Below are positions 28,676 through 38,252 of a stretch of 64,000 bases of DNA, one piece after another. Position 1 is the stretch's first letter. Every line of letters begins with the position of its first letter. Made by a program: the position numbers and the translations under genes. Source of the DNA: Pseudomonas hunanensis. GTDB taxonomy: Bacteria > Pseudomonadota > Gammaproteobacteria > Pseudomonadales > Pseudomonadaceae. The notes below the pieces were generated by a model. The model searched no databases, was not told the DNA's origin, and saw only the letters and a list, made by a program, of their open reading frames with translations. The stretch spans positions 124,001 to 188,000 of the forward strand of contig NZ_QJRC01000084.1 of assembly GCF_013393325.1 (NCBI RefSeq). The letters run 5' to 3'.

Positions 28676-28706
28676 CCCCGCCTGGTGTTTTAGCTGCCAG
28701 GCGGGG
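28676..28706 (-). terminator. Second hairpin after hflC
   Basis: ccccgcctgg and ccaggcgggg form a perfect 10-bp stem around an 11-nt loop, 30 bp beyond the hflC stop. There is no U-run of its own. It may act with the terminator 36 bp further on. Confidence 0.55.
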
Positions 28707-28736
28707 CGCCGCTGCATGAAAATCAGGGCCTGAGCA

Positions 28737-29606
28737 TCACGGCTTGCTCTTGTCCAGGTAACGGAAGAACTCGTTCTTCGGGTCCAGGACCAGCACGTCG
28801 CTCTTGCTCGAGAAGCTTTCGCGGTATGCCTGCAGGCTACGGTGGAACGCATAGAAATCAGCGTCCTGGCTGTAGGCCTTGGCATAGATGGCGGCCGCCT
28901 GGGCGTCACCATCACCGCGGGTTTCTTCTGCTTCGCGATAGGCCTCGGCCAGCAGCACACGGCGCTGACGGTCGGCATCGGCACGGATACCTTCAGCCAG
29001 CTCGTTACCTTTGGCACGGTGCTCGCGGGCTTCACGCTCACGCTCGGTGCTCATGCGATCGAACACGCTGCGGTTGACTTCCTTCGGCAGGTCGATGGCC
29101 TTGACGCGCACGTCGACCACCTCGATACCCAGCTCCTTGTTGGCCATGCGGTTCAGCGATGCAGTGATGTCAGCCATCAGTGCGTCACGTTCACCGGAAA
29201 CCACCTCGTGCAAGGTACGTTTACCGAACTGGTCACGCAGGCCGCTTTCCAGACGACGCGACAGACGCTCGTCGGCGATCTGCTTCATACCGGACGTGGC
29301 AGTGTAGAAGCGCTCGGCATCCTTGACGCGCCACTTGGCGTAGGCGTCGACCATCACGGCTTTCTTCTCCAGGGTCAGGAACCGCTGGGTCGGGGCGTCG
29401 AGGGTCATGAGGCGGGCGTCGAACTTGCGCACCTGGTTCACGTACGGAATCTTCACGTGCAGGCCAGGCTGAACGTCCGCCTGGACCACCTTACCAAAAC
29501 GCAGCAGTACCGCACGTTCGGTCTGGGACACGATGTAGAAGCTGTTCCAGGCCACGATGGCCAGGACCACGGCGGCGATCAGGGCGATCAGCGATCTATT
29601 GCTCAT
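28737..29606 (-). CDS. hflC: Protease modulator HflC
   Basis: Membrane-anchored band-7/SPFH protein that with HflK forms a large cage around FtsH and modulates its proteolysis. It has 289 residues. A single N-terminal membrane helix in MSNRSLIALIAAVVLAIVAW is followed by the periplasmic SPFH domain (TERAVLLRFGKVVQADVQPG) and a long helical coiled region rich in Glu, Arg and Ala. Its start overlaps the hflK stop by one base (TGATG). It is the last gene before a strong terminator. Confidence 0.96.
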   Translation of the reverse strand: MSNRSLIALIAAVVLAIVAWNSFYIVSQTERAVLLRFGKVVQADVQPGLHVKIPYVNQVRKFDARLMTLDAPTQRFLTLEKKAVMVDAYAKWRVKDAERFYTATSGMKQIADERLSRRLESGLRDQFGKRTLHEVVSGERDALMADITASLNRMANKELGIEVVDVRVKAIDLPKEVNRSVFDRMSTEREREAREHRAKGNELAEGIRADADRQRRVLLAEAYREAEETRGDGDAQAAAIYAKAYSQDADFYAFHRSLQAYRESFSSKSDVLVLDPKNEFFRYLDKSKP

Positions 29607-30787
29607 CAGCGGCTCTCCCTAGTACGCAGCGGCTGCTGTTGCTGTTGCATGTCCTGCGCCGCACGGGCGGCCGCATCGTTGACCGATGGCGACACAGTGC
29701 TGCTTGGCGTGGACGGGTTGCGGCTGCCTTCGACCATCTTGTCCAGTGGCAGGTAGAGCAGGTTGTTCTGCCCGTCCTTGGTCGCCACCATGACCTTGCT
29801 CGAATTGCTGTAGACCTCTTGCATGGTCTCCAGGTACAGACGCTGACGGGTCACGTCAGGTGCCTTGTGGTACTCGGCAACCAGCTTGGTGAAACGGTCG
29901 GCCTCACCCTTGGCGCGGGCGATGACTTCGTCGCGGTAACCGTTGGCGTCCTCGATGATGCGCTGGGCCTGACCACGGGCTTCCGGCACCACGCCATTGG
30001 CGTAGGATTCGGCCTGGTTGCGGGCACGCTGCTCGTCTTCGCGGGCACGGATCACGTCATCGAAGGCTTCCTGCACTTCACGCGGGGCTGCCGCGCTCTG
30101 TACGTTGACCTGGGTAACGGTGATACCGGTACGGTAGTTGTCGAGGAAGCGCTGCAGACGTTCGCGGATATCCACGGCCATCTGTTCACGGCCTTCGGTC
30201 AGCACCTGGTCCATCGAGGTGGAACCCACCACGTGGCGCAAGGCACTGTCGGTCGCGTGCTGCAGGCTCACCTCAGGCTGGTCGACGTTGAGCACGAAGT
30301 CCTGAAGGTTGCTGATCTTGTACTGGACGGTCAGCGGCACCTCGACGATGTTCTCGTCTTCGGTCAGCATCTGGCCCTGCTTGGTATAGGCACGCTCGCG
30401 CGTGACGTTTTCCATGTACTTGCGATCGATCGGCGGGAAGTAGATGTTCAGGCCGGGACCGACCGTCTCGTAGTACTTGCCGAAGCGCAGCACCACGGCC
30501 TGCTCCTGCTCGTCGACCACGTACACGGCGCTGTACAGCCAGATGGCCGCCAGTACCGCCAGGCCAATGCCCAGCAGGCCCAGGCCACCGCCCTTGCCGA
30601 CATTGCGGTCACCGCCGCCACGTTTTTTGCTACCGCCGAACATGCCGTTGAGGCTGTCCTGCAGTTTGCGGAAGGCCTCGTCCAGATCCGGCGGACCTTT
30701 TTTGTCACCACCACCGCCACCGCCACCACGGCGGCCGCCCCAGGGATCCTGATTGTTCGAGTTGCCACCCGGCTCGTTCCAAGCCAT
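29606..30787 (-). CDS. hflK: FtsH protease activity modulator HflK
   Basis: Partner of HflC. It has 393 residues from ATG 30787 (MAWNEPGGNSNNQDPWGG), with GGAG 7 nt upstream. A glycine-rich cytoplasmic N-terminus (RRGGGGGGGDKKGPPDLDEA) precedes one membrane helix around 75-95 and an SPFH domain starting VDEQEQAVVLRFGKYYET. The C-terminal tail is rich in Ser, Ala and Gln. It lies in hfq-hflX-hflK-hflC, 96 bp after hflX. Confidence 0.96.
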   Translation of the reverse strand: MAWNEPGGNSNNQDPWGGRRGGGGGGGDKKGPPDLDEAFRKLQDSLNGMFGGSKKRGGGDRNVGKGGGLGLLGIGLAVLAAIWLYSAVYVVDEQEQAVVLRFGKYYETVGPGLNIYFPPIDRKYMENVTRERAYTKQGQMLTEDENIVEVPLTVQYKISNLQDFVLNVDQPEVSLQHATDSALRHVVGSTSMDQVLTEGREQMAVDIRERLQRFLDNYRTGITVTQVNVQSAAAPREVQEAFDDVIRAREDEQRARNQAESYANGVVPEARGQAQRIIEDANGYRDEVIARAKGEADRFTKLVAEYHKAPDVTRQRLYLETMQEVYSNSSKVMVATKDGQNNLLYLPLDKMVEGSRNPSTPSSTVSPSVNDAAARAAQDMQQQQQPLRTRESR

Positions 30788-30883
30788 AGCGCTCTCCATC
30801 TGATAAAGCAAAGACGCGCCCACGGCGCGCCGTCCAATGCTACAGAATGCCTGTCACTGCTGCCCGGCGACCTCGACGAGCAT

Positions 30884-32185
30884 TTATTGCAAAGTGTGTT
30901 GCTCGACAAACACTTGCGGCTCCATGCCTTCGCGGCTGACCAGGCGATTCAGTTCGACCATGGGCAGTCGCACGCTCAGCAGGCTGCGCCCTTCTTCATC
31001 ATGCTCTTCACTCTGCACGGCACCCAGGGCAAAGAATTGCGCGCGCAAGCGGGCAAAACGCTGCTCCAGGCACAGGGTACCGACAAACAGATCATCCCCC
31101 AGCAACTCGGCAACCGCCTGGCCAACCAGCTCCAGGCCACGCCCATCGCGTGCCGATACCCAGACCCGTTCCGGCTTGCCATCGGCGTTGCGCTGGATCT
31201 GTGGCTCGACATCTTCGAGCAGGTCGAGTTTGTTATACACCTCGAGGATCGGCAAGCCTTCAGCGCCAATCTCGCCCAACACGGCCAGCACCTGCTCGAT
31301 CTGCTCCATGCGCTCTGGCTCATGGGCGTCGATCACATGCAGCAACAGGTCGGAGTTGCTCGACTCTTCGAGCGTAGCCCGAAATGCCTCGACCAGCTTG
31401 TGCGGCAGGTGGCGAATGAAGCCCACGGTGTCGGCCAGCACGATTGGCCCCAGGTCATTGAGCTCGAGCCGGCGCAGGGTCGGGTCGAGGGTGGCGAACA
31501 GCTGGTCCGCAGCGTACACCTCGGACTCGGTCAGGGCGTTGAACAGTGTGGACTTGCCGGCGTTGGTGTAACCCACCAGCGACACGGACGGAATATCCGC
31601 ACGCTTGCGTCCACGCCGCGCCTGCTCGCGCTGGCTGCGCACTTTCTCCAGGCGTGACTTGATCTGACGTATGCGCACCCGCAACAGTCGGCGGTCGGTT
31701 TCGAGCTGCGTTTCACCCGGGCCGCGCAGGCCGATACCACCTTTCTGTCGCTCAAGGTGAGTCCAGCCGCGCACCAGCCGCGTGCTCATGTGCTCCAGCT
31801 GGGCCAGTTCGACCTGCAGCTTGCCTTCATGGGTACGCGCCCGTTGGGCGAAGATATCGAGGATCAGCCCGGTACGGTCGAGCACACGACACTCGAACAC
31901 ACGTTCAAGGTTGCGCTCCTGACTGGGCGTGAGGGTGTGATTGAAAATCACCAGGTCTACCTGCTCGGCATGGACCAGGTCGTGCAATTCCTCGACCTTG
32001 CCACTGCCAATCAGGTATTTGGCGGAAGGCTGATGCCTTGTCACCGTGACCAGCGAGACGATGTCGGCACCGGCCGACAATGCCAACTCCTGAAACTCCT
32101 GCGGGTCTTCGCGCGCCTCAGGGTTCTGACCTTCCAAGTGAACGAGCAACGCTCGCTCACCACCACCGTGGCGCTCAAAGAACAA
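30884..32185 (-). CDS. hflX: GTPase HflX
   Basis: Ribosome-binding GTPase that splits stalled 70S ribosomes under stress. It has 433 residues. The start is a TTG (32185), 6 nt after a perfect AGGAG, giving MFFERHGGGERALLVHLEG; no ATG is available nearby in a conserved position. The N-terminal nucleotide-binding domain contains SAKYLIGSGKVEELHDL, and the glycine-rich linker is GIGLRGPGETQLETDRRLL. The G domain has VGYTNAGKSTLFNALT, DTVGFIRHLP and NKLDL. It begins 12 bp after the hfq stop, so both are made from one message. Confidence 0.96.
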   Translation of the reverse strand: MFFERHGGGERALLVHLEGQNPEAREDPQEFQELALSAGADIVSLVTVTRHQPSAKYLIGSGKVEELHDLVHAEQVDLVIFNHTLTPSQERNLERVFECRVLDRTGLILDIFAQRARTHEGKLQVELAQLEHMSTRLVRGWTHLERQKGGIGLRGPGETQLETDRRLLRVRIRQIKSRLEKVRSQREQARRGRKRADIPSVSLVGYTNAGKSTLFNALTESEVYAADQLFATLDPTLRRLELNDLGPIVLADTVGFIRHLPHKLVEAFRATLEESSNSDLLLHVIDAHEPERMEQIEQVLAVLGEIGAEGLPILEVYNKLDLLEDVEPQIQRNADGKPERVWVSARDGRGLELVGQAVAELLGDDLFVGTLCLEQRFARLRAQFFALGAVQSEEHDEEGRSLLSVRLPMVELNRLVSREGMEPQVFVEQHTLQ

Positions 32186-32197
32186 TGCAGGCTCCTA

Positions 32198-32458
32198 TCA
32201 GGCGTTGCCTGGCTCGCTGTCGCCGTGCTCGCCATCGGTCGGGCTTGGCAGGCGGACCGGACGGGCCGGAACCACGGTCGAAATGGCGTGCTTGTAGACC
32301 ATCTGGCTGACGGTGTTCTTCAGCAGAACCACGAACTGGTCGAACGATTCGATCGAACCCTGCAGCTTGATACCGTTGACCAGGTAGATGGATACCGGGA
32401 CCTTTTCTTTTCTCAAGGTGTTCAAGTAAGGGTCTTGTAGCGAATGCCCTTTTGACAT
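32198..32458 (-). CDS. hfq: RNA chaperone Hfq
   Basis: Hexameric Sm-like protein that pairs small RNAs with messages and, in pseudomonads, works with Crc in catabolite repression. It has 86 residues from ATG 32458, with AGGAG 8 nt upstream. The Sm fold covers [18 protein letters not shown] to [11 protein letters not shown]; the Sm2 motif YKHAIS is intact. The C-terminal tail of about 18 residues ([18 protein letters not shown]) is short, as is normal for Pseudomonas and unlike E. coli. The 94-bp leader to miaA is AT-rich and may hold an own promoter. Confidence 0.98.
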   Translation of the reverse strand: MSKGHSLQDPYLNTLRKEKVPVSIYLVNGIKLQGSIESFDQFVVLLKNTVSQMVYKHAISTVVPARPVRLPSPTDGEHGDSEPGNA

Positions 32459-32552
32459 ATGCCGCACTCCTGTAAGGATAAATAATAGAAAATCAATAAA
32501 ATCGATAAATTAGGCCGCCCCTTCGCAAGAATAGACGGCAATCAGCAGGGAC

Positions 32553-33524
32553 TCAGCTCAATATGGAGATGGCCCCAAGGTATTTCAAGGTGCGGGACAG
32601 ATTGTCGCAGGCCAGGCTGTCAAGCCAGTGCACTTCAGGCCAGCCACGCAACCAGGTGAACTGCCGTTTGGCCAGCTGCCGAGTAGCAATGATACCGCGT
32701 TCACGCATCTCATTCTCAGTCAGCTTGCCGTCCAGGTAATCCCAGACTTGCCGATAACCCACTGCCCGTATAGACGGCAGCCCGGCGTGCAAGTCACTTC
32801 TGGCTCGCAGCGATCGGACCTCCTCAACGAAGCCCTGTTCCAGCATCTGCGAAAATCGTAACGCAATTCGCTGATGCAAAATGTGACGATCTGTAGGAGC
32901 AATCGCCAAACTGGCGACAGTATAGGGCAAATGTCCGCCAGCGCCTGCGTCTGCGCCGCGACTTTCCGCGAATTGACGTTGACGATGGGCCGTCATGCTC
33001 TCGCCGCTCACCCGGTATACCTCCAGCGCCCGGATCAGCCGCTGCGGGTCGTTGGGGTGGATGCGCGCCGCCGACACCGGGTCGACCTCGGCCAGTTGAC
33101 GGTGCAACTCGGCCAGCCCCAAGGCTTCGGCCTGGGCTTCCAGCTCGGCGCGCACTGCGGCATCAGCCGCCGGCATGTCGGCCAGGCCATCGATCAACGC
33201 CTTGTAATAGAGCATGGTGCCGCCGACCAGCAACGGGATCTTGCCGCGCGCAGTGATCTCGGCCATGGCCTCCAAGGCATCGGCACGGAACTGTGCGGCC
33301 GAATAGCTCTCGGCCGGGTCACGAATGTCGATCAGCCGGTGCGGGTGAGCGGCGAGGATTTCTTTCGAGGGTTTGGCCGAGCCGATGTCCATGCCCCGGT
33401 AGACCAGTGCCGAATCGACGCTGATCAGTTCACAGGGCAGCACTTTGGTCAGCTCGATGGCCAGGTCGGTCTTGCCGGCCGCCGTCGGGCCCATCAGGAA
33501 TATTGCAGGGGGCTTGCTGCTCAT
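32553..33524 (-). CDS. miaA: tRNA dimethylallyltransferase MiaA
   Basis: Adds an isopentenyl group to A37 of tRNAs that read UNN codons. It has 323 residues from ATG 33524 ([19 protein letters not shown], containing the P-loop GPTAAGKT). [26 protein letters not shown] and the C-terminal [13 protein letters not shown] and [12 protein letters not shown] motifs are all present. The ATG lies one base after the mutL stop. Longer frames upstream run into mutL and are not used. Confidence 0.97.
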   Translation of the reverse strand: MSSKPPAIFLMGPTAAGKTDLAIELTKVLPCELISVDSALVYRGMDIGSAKPSKEILAAHPHRLIDIRDPAESYSAAQFRADALEAMAEITARGKIPLLVGGTMLYYKALIDGLADMPAADAAVRAELEAQAEALGLAELHRQLAEVDPVSAARIHPNDPQRLIRALEVYRVSGESMTAHRQRQFAESRGADAGAGGHLPYTVASLAIAPTDRHILHQRIALRFSQMLEQGFVEEVRSLRARSDLHAGLPSIRAVGYRQVWDYLDGKLTENEMRERGIIATRQLAKRQFTWLRGWPEVHWLDSLACDNLSRTLKYLGAISILS

Positions 33525-33525
33525 T

Positions 33526-35424
33526 TCATCGACCGCGCAGGAAGAGTTTGTCCAGGTCGTCCAGGCCCATCTGGGTCCAGGTGGGACGGCCATGGTTGCA
33601 CTGGCCGCTGCGCTCGGTGTTTTCCATGTCGCGCAGCAGGGCGTTCATCTCGGGAATTGCCAGGCGCCGGTTGGCGCGCACGGCGCCATGGCAGGCCATG
33701 GTACCGAGCAGTTCGTTGAGGTGCGCCTGAATACGGTCGCTGGTGCCGTATTCCATCAAGTCGGCCAGCACGTCCTGCACCAGGCGGTTGGCCTCGGCCT
33801 GCTTGAGCAAGGCCGGGATCTGGCGAACCGCCAAGGTCTCGGGGCCCAGGCGTTGCAATTCGAAGCCCAGGCGCTGGAACCACTGAGCATGCTCTTCGGC
33901 ACAGTCGGCCTCACGCTGGCTCAGGGCCAGGGTTTCCGGCACCAGCAGCGGCTGGCCACTGAGGCCCTCGCTGGCCATGGCCACCTTGAGCCGCTCGTAC
34001 ATGATCCGCTCATGGGCGGCGTGCATGTCCACCAGCACCAGGCCGACGGCATTCTCGGCCAGGATGTAGATACCCTTGAGCTGCGCCAGCGCGTAGCCAA
34101 GCGGGGGAATGTCACCTTGGCTTTCGGGCAAGGCCGTCGCAGCTGCGGCACCGTTGTCCAACGGCTTGTAGAACTCGCGATACACCGCCTGCGCCTCGGC
34201 GGCCGGCAGCGGCTGCGAAGGACGCGGGGTGTACTGGTACTGGTAACCGGCGCCACTGCCGCCATTGGAAAATGACTGTTGCGGGGCTCGCGGCTGTTCG
34301 AGCACCGGCGAGGCCAGGCGCATTTCACCCTGGGGGCCGAACTCACCAGCCTGCTGGCCAGTGGGGCGAGCCAGCTCGGGCACGGCGGCAGGCGCGGCCA
34401 GTTGGTCTTCCGGGCGAACATCAGCCAGGGCTCGGTGCAAAGTGCCATACAGGAAATCGTGCACCGAGCGCCCTTCGCGGAAGCGCACTTCATGCTTGGT
34501 CGGGTGCACGTTCACATCGACGCCGTTGGGCTCCAGCTCCAGGAACAGCACGAACGTGGGGTGACGACCATTGAACAACACATCGCGGTAGGCCTGGCGC
34601 ACGGCGTGGGCGACCAGCTTGTCGCGCACCGCACGGCCATTGACGAAGAAGTACTGCAAGTCGGCCTGGCTGCGCGAGAACGTCGGCAGGCCAACCCAGC
34701 CCCACAGGCGCAGGCCGTTGCGCTCGACGTCGATCGGCAGCGCCTGCTCCATGAAGCCAGGGCCGCAGATGGCACCCACCCGCCGTGCACGGGCGGTTTC
34801 GTCGTGAGCCTCGTGCAGGCTGAGGATGCTCTTGCCGTTGTGGCGCAGGTGGAAGCCGACATCGAAACGCGCCAGCGCCAGCCGGCGGATCACTTCCTGC
34901 AGGTGGTCGAATTCGGTTTTTTCGGCCTTGAGGAACTTGCGCCGGGCCGGGGTATTGAAGAACAGGTCGCGCACTTCCACCGAGGTCCCGACCGGGTGCG
35001 CCGCTGGCTGCACCCGTGGGGTCATGTCGCGGCCTTCGGTTTCCACCTGCCAGGCCTCGCTGGCACTGGCAGTACGGGAGGTCATGGTCAAACGCGCCAC
35101 CGAGCTGATCGAGGCCAGCGCCTCGCCACGGAAGCCCAGGCTCATGACGCCTTCCAGGTCCTCCAGCTCACGAATCTTGCTGGTGGCGTGACGCGCCAGG
35201 GCCAGCGGCAGGTCATCGGCAGAAATACCGCTGCCATCGTCCCGTACCTTCAGCAGCTTGACGCCGCCCTGCTCCACTTCCACATCGATGCGCCGGGCAC
35301 CGGAGTCCAGGCTGTTTTCCAGCAATTCCTTGGCGACAGAAGCCGGCCGCTCGACAACCTCGCCGGCGGCAATCTGGTTGGCCAGCCGCGGGCTAAGCAG
35401 CTGAATGCGCGAACCGCCGCTCAT
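33526..35424 (-). CDS. mutL: DNA mismatch repair protein MutL
   Basis: Coordinates mismatch repair after MutS. It has 632 residues. The N-terminal GHKL ATPase has [20 protein letters not shown] and [14 protein letters not shown] variable Pro/Gln/Ala-rich linker covers about 340-430. The C-terminal dimerisation domain holds [12 protein letters not shown], which fits the endonuclease motif DQHA(x2)E(x4)E except for Met in place of Gln. This agrees with pseudomonads lacking MutH. The start overlaps the amiB stop (TAATG). Confidence 0.97.
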   Translation of the reverse strand: MSGGSRIQLLSPRLANQIAAGEVVERPASVAKELLENSLDSGARRIDVEVEQGGVKLLKVRDDGSGISADDLPLALARHATSKIRELEDLEGVMSLGFRGEALASISSVARLTMTSRTASASEAWQVETEGRDMTPRVQPAAHPVGTSVEVRDLFFNTPARRKFLKAEKTEFDHLQEVIRRLALARFDVGFHLRHNGKSILSLHEAHDETARARRVGAICGPGFMEQALPIDVERNGLRLWGWVGLPTFSRSQADLQYFFVNGRAVRDKLVAHAVRQAYRDVLFNGRHPTFVLFLELEPNGVDVNVHPTKHEVRFREGRSVHDFLYGTLHRALADVRPEDQLAAPAAVPELARPTGQQAGEFGPQGEMRLASPVLEQPRAPQQSFSNGGSGAGYQYQYTPRPSQPLPAAEAQAVYREFYKPLDNGAAAATALPESQGDIPPLGYALAQLKGIYILAENAVGLVLVDMHAAHERIMYERLKVAMASEGLSGQPLLVPETLALSQREADCAEEHAQWFQRLGFELQRLGPETLAVRQIPALLKQAEANRLVQDVLADLMEYGTSDRIQAHLNELLGTMACHGAVRANRRLAIPEMNALLRDMENTERSGQCNHGRPTWTQMGLDDLDKLFLRGR

Positions 35425-36854
35425 TATTGCGCCGCCAGGGTCGTGGCGGGTACATCAAGGCGTTGGCCGACCTTCAGCTCATCGGTCTTGAGGCTGTTGG
35501 TGCTGCGCAGGCTGGCCACGCTGACCTGGTAGCGTACAGCCAGCATCGCCAGGGTTTCGCCAGGCCGGACGGTGTGCTCACGCGGCCCAGCCGCAATCTT
35601 GCCGGTGTCGCGCAGCCAGGCGATATAAGTGCCTGGCGGCGGGTTCTGCTGGAAGTACTGGCGTACACCGGTGTGGATCGAGCGGGCCAGGGCTTGCTGG
35701 TGGCTCGCAGTGGCCAGCTTGGCGGCTTCGTTGTTATTCGAAATGAACCCGGTTTCAACCAGGATCGACGGAATATCCGGCGACTTCAGCACCATGAAGC
35801 CGGCCTGTTCCACGCGCTGTTTGTGCAGCGAGGTGACACGCCCCATGTTGCCCAGCACTTTCTGCCCCACATTGAGGCTGGAGCTGAGCGTGGCGGTCAT
35901 GGAGAGGTCGAGCAGCACCCCCGCGAGCATACGGTCCTTGTCGTCGAGGCTGACGTTACCCGCACCACCGATCAGGTCGGAGCGGTTTTCCGTGTCGGCC
36001 AGCCAGCGCGCAGTCTCGGAAGTGGCGCCGCGGTCGGACAGGGCAAATACCGAGGCGCCAAAGGCCGCACGCGACGGCGCGGCGTCGGCGTGGATCGAAA
36101 TGAACAGGTCGGCGCCCTTCTTGCGGGCGATTTCCGTGCGTTTACGCAGTGGAATGAAGTAGTCGCCAGTGCGGGTCAGCTCCGCCCGGAAGCCGCGTTC
36201 GCTGTTGATCTGGCGCTGCAGTTCCTTGGCGATCTGCAGCACGATGTCTTTTTCATGCTGGCCACGCGAACCGGATGCACCGGGGTCTTCGCCACCGTGA
36301 CCGGCATCGATGGCCACAACGATTTCACGCTTGCCGCTCGGCACCGGTGGCAGCTTGATGGCAGGCTGGGCCGGGCTTACCGGCACCGCAGGCGTGGTCG
36401 CAGGTGTTTGTACCGGGGTCGGGGCAGGAGGTGGCGCGCTGGCTGCAATGGCGTCGGCTTCCTGGTCGTACAGGTCGACCACCAGGCGATTGCCGTACTG
36501 GGCATTGGGCGCCAAGGTGAAGCTTTTTGGGGTAACCGACTTTTTCAGGTCGACCACCACGCGCAGGTCGGTCGGGGTACGTTGTGCCGAACGCACGCTG
36601 CTGATCGGCGTGTTGGAGGTGGCCACGTTCAATGGCGCGGCCAGGGTCGCACCATTGATGTCGATAACCAGACGATCCGGTGCGCTCAAGGTGAAGACGC
36701 TGTGCTGCACGGGGCCAGACAGGTCGAAGACCAGCCGCGTGTTGTCTGGCGCGCGCCACAGGCGCATGCTCTTGACTTGTGTGACGGCCAGAGCGTCAAC
36801 GGTCACCGTTGTCAGCAGCAGCCCAACGATGGCGACCAGTGCGCGTATGCGCAT
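35424..36854 (-). CDS. amiB: N-acetylmuramoyl-L-alanine amidase AmiB
   Basis: Periplasmic zinc amidase that cuts septal peptidoglycan for daughter-cell separation. It has 476 residues with a signal peptide [20 protein letters not shown]...ALA. An AMIN domain (about 30-125, [12 protein letters not shown]) targets it to the septum. A Pro/Ala/Thr-rich linker follows, then the amidase_3 domain with zinc ligands in [14 protein letters not shown] and [10 protein letters not shown] and the catalytic [13 protein letters not shown]-terminal LysM domain ([19 protein letters not shown]) binds glycan. This order is the usual one for AmiB of Pseudomonas. Confidence 0.97.
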   Translation of the reverse strand: MRIRALVAIVGLLLTTVTVDALAVTQVKSMRLWRAPDNTRLVFDLSGPVQHSVFTLSAPDRLVIDINGATLAAPLNVATSNTPISSVRSAQRTPTDLRVVVDLKKSVTPKSFTLAPNAQYGNRLVVDLYDQEADAIAASAPPPAPTPVQTPATTPAVPVSPAQPAIKLPPVPSGKREIVVAIDAGHGGEDPGASGSRGQHEKDIVLQIAKELQRQINSERGFRAELTRTGDYFIPLRKRTEIARKKGADLFISIHADAAPSRAAFGASVFALSDRGATSETARWLADTENRSDLIGGAGNVSLDDKDRMLAGVLLDLSMTATLSSSLNVGQKVLGNMGRVTSLHKQRVEQAGFMVLKSPDIPSILVETGFISNNNEAAKLATASHQQALARSIHTGVRQYFQQNPPPGTYIAWLRDTGKIAAGPREHTVRPGETLAMLAVRYQVSVASLRSTNSLKTDELKVGQRLDVPATTLAAQ

Positions 36855-36865
36855 ACCTACCCCAC

Positions 36866-37339
36866 TTACTGTTTATAGTGTTCGGCCAGTGCCACGCACC
36901 AGGCCTCGCCGCGAGCCCCCTGCGGCGAAAGGATCAGCGAGCGTCCGCCCGCTTGGGGGCTTATGGTAATGGTCAGGTCAGGCTTTGGCAAAACGCCCGC
37001 ACCCTTTTGTGGCCACTCGAACAGGCACAGCGGGTCGCCCTCGAAATAATCACGAATACCCATGAACTCAAGCTCCTCCGGGTCGACCAGGCGATACAGG
37101 TCGAAGTGAAAGGCTCGGACCTCGCCGATTTCGTAGGGTTCGACCACGGTAAAGGTCGGGCTTTTCACTGCACCAGTATGGCCCAGGCCACGGATCAGCC
37201 CCCGGGAAAGCGTAGTCTTGCCCGCCCCCAGGTCGCCTTCAAGAAAGATCACGCCGCGACCACCGGTCACCTCGGCCATTTTTGCACCGAAGTCGACCGT
37301 GGCCGCTTCATCGGCCAGAAACAGATTTAAGCCAGACAC
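36866..37339 (-). CDS. tsaE: tRNA threonylcarbamoyladenosine biosynthesis ATPase TsaE
   Basis: ATPase of the TsaBDE complex that makes t6A37 on tRNAs reading ANN codons. It has 157 residues. The GTG start at 37339 has GGAG 8 nt upstream and lies inside the 3' end of nnrD (13-nt overlap). Walker A GDLGAGKTTLSRGLIRGLG is near residue 36, followed by KSPTFTVVEPYE and the Walker B-like FHFDLYRLVDPEELE. It lies 11 bp before amiB in the same operon. Confidence 0.96.
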   Translation of the reverse strand: MSGLNLFLADEAATVDFGAKMAEVTGGRGVIFLEGDLGAGKTTLSRGLIRGLGHTGAVKSPTFTVVEPYEIGEVRAFHFDLYRLVDPEELEFMGIRDYFEGDPLCLFEWPQKGAGVLPKPDLTITISPQAGGRSLILSPQGARGEAWCVALAEHYKQ

Positions 37340-38187
37340 GCAGAATGCTCCTCCAACAACTCACGAATGACCGGCGCCAGATCACTGGCCGCCAGGCCTC
37401 TACCTTTTACCCCCAGACGCTCGCCCGCACAGGCGTGCAGCCATGTTCCCAAGCAACCCGCGCTCCAGGCGTCCAGGCCTTGGGCCAACAGTGCCGCCAG
37501 CACGCCGGTCAGCACGTCGCCCAGCCCGGCGCCAGCCATCGCCGGGTGGCCGCGCTCGCATAGCGCCAGTTGCCCGGCCGGTGCGGCCACCAGGGTGCCG
37601 GCACCTTTGAGTACGCAGACGCTGTTGTAACGGCGCGCCAACTTGCGCGCAGCCCCTGGGCGGTCGGCCTGCACGGCCTCGGTGGAAATGCCCAGCAGCC
37701 GCGCCGCCTCCCCCGGGTGAGGGGTGAGGATACTGCCACTGGGCAAGGCCAGCGGGGTGCGCGCCAGCAAATTCAGGGCATCGGCATCCCACACCTGCGG
37801 CCGCTCGGCGTTGGCCACCGCCGACAACAGGCTGCGGCCCCACGCCGCCTGCCCGAGGCCCGGACCGACCACCAGCACCGAGGCGCGCTCCAGCACGCCC
37901 ATCAGCTGGTTGGCCGAACTGGCGCCAAGGCACATGACTTCGGGCAGGCGCGCCAGGCTGGCCGCTACATGCTCCGGCCGGGTTGCCACGCTGACCAGCC
38001 CGGCCCCGCAACGCAGGGCGGCTTCGGCACTGAGCAATACGGCGCCACCCGTGCCGAGGTCGCCACCGACCACCAGCACATGGCCAAAGTCACCTTTATG
38101 GGCAAGCGCGTGGCGTGCCGGCAGGTGCGCCACGGTCACGCTGCTGAGCAATTGAGGGGCATTGCTGGGGTGTTTGGTCTGCGGCAT
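37327..38187 (-). CDS. nnrD: ADP-dependent NAD(P)H-hydrate dehydratase
   Basis: Repairs hydrated NADH and NADPH. It has 286 residues from ATG 38187 (MPQTKHPSNAPQLL) and is only the carbohydrate-kinase-like dehydratase half: GDFGHVLVVGGDLGTGGAV, DADALNLLA, LTPHPGEAARLLG and GAGLGDVLTGVLAALLAQG. The epimerase half (NnrE), fused in E. coli, is not present here. It is the first gene of the long leftward operon and is divergent from queG, with 65 bp between start codons. Confidence 0.93.
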   Translation of the reverse strand: MPQTKHPSNAPQLLSSVTVAHLPARHALAHKGDFGHVLVVGGDLGTGGAVLLSAEAALRCGAGLVSVATRPEHVAASLARLPEVMCLGASSANQLMGVLERASVLVVGPGLGQAAWGRSLLSAVANAERPQVWDADALNLLARTPLALPSGSILTPHPGEAARLLGISTEAVQADRPGAARKLARRYNSVCVLKGAGTLVAAPAGQLALCERGHPAMAGAGLGDVLTGVLAALLAQGLDAWSAGCLGTWLHACAGERLGVKGRGLAASDLAPVIRELLEEHSACLA

Positions 38188-38252
38188 GGGGTCAAAGGCT
38201 CCAATGTCTGGCAGAATTATACGCACCTGAGCCCGTATTGCCTTGCCCATCC

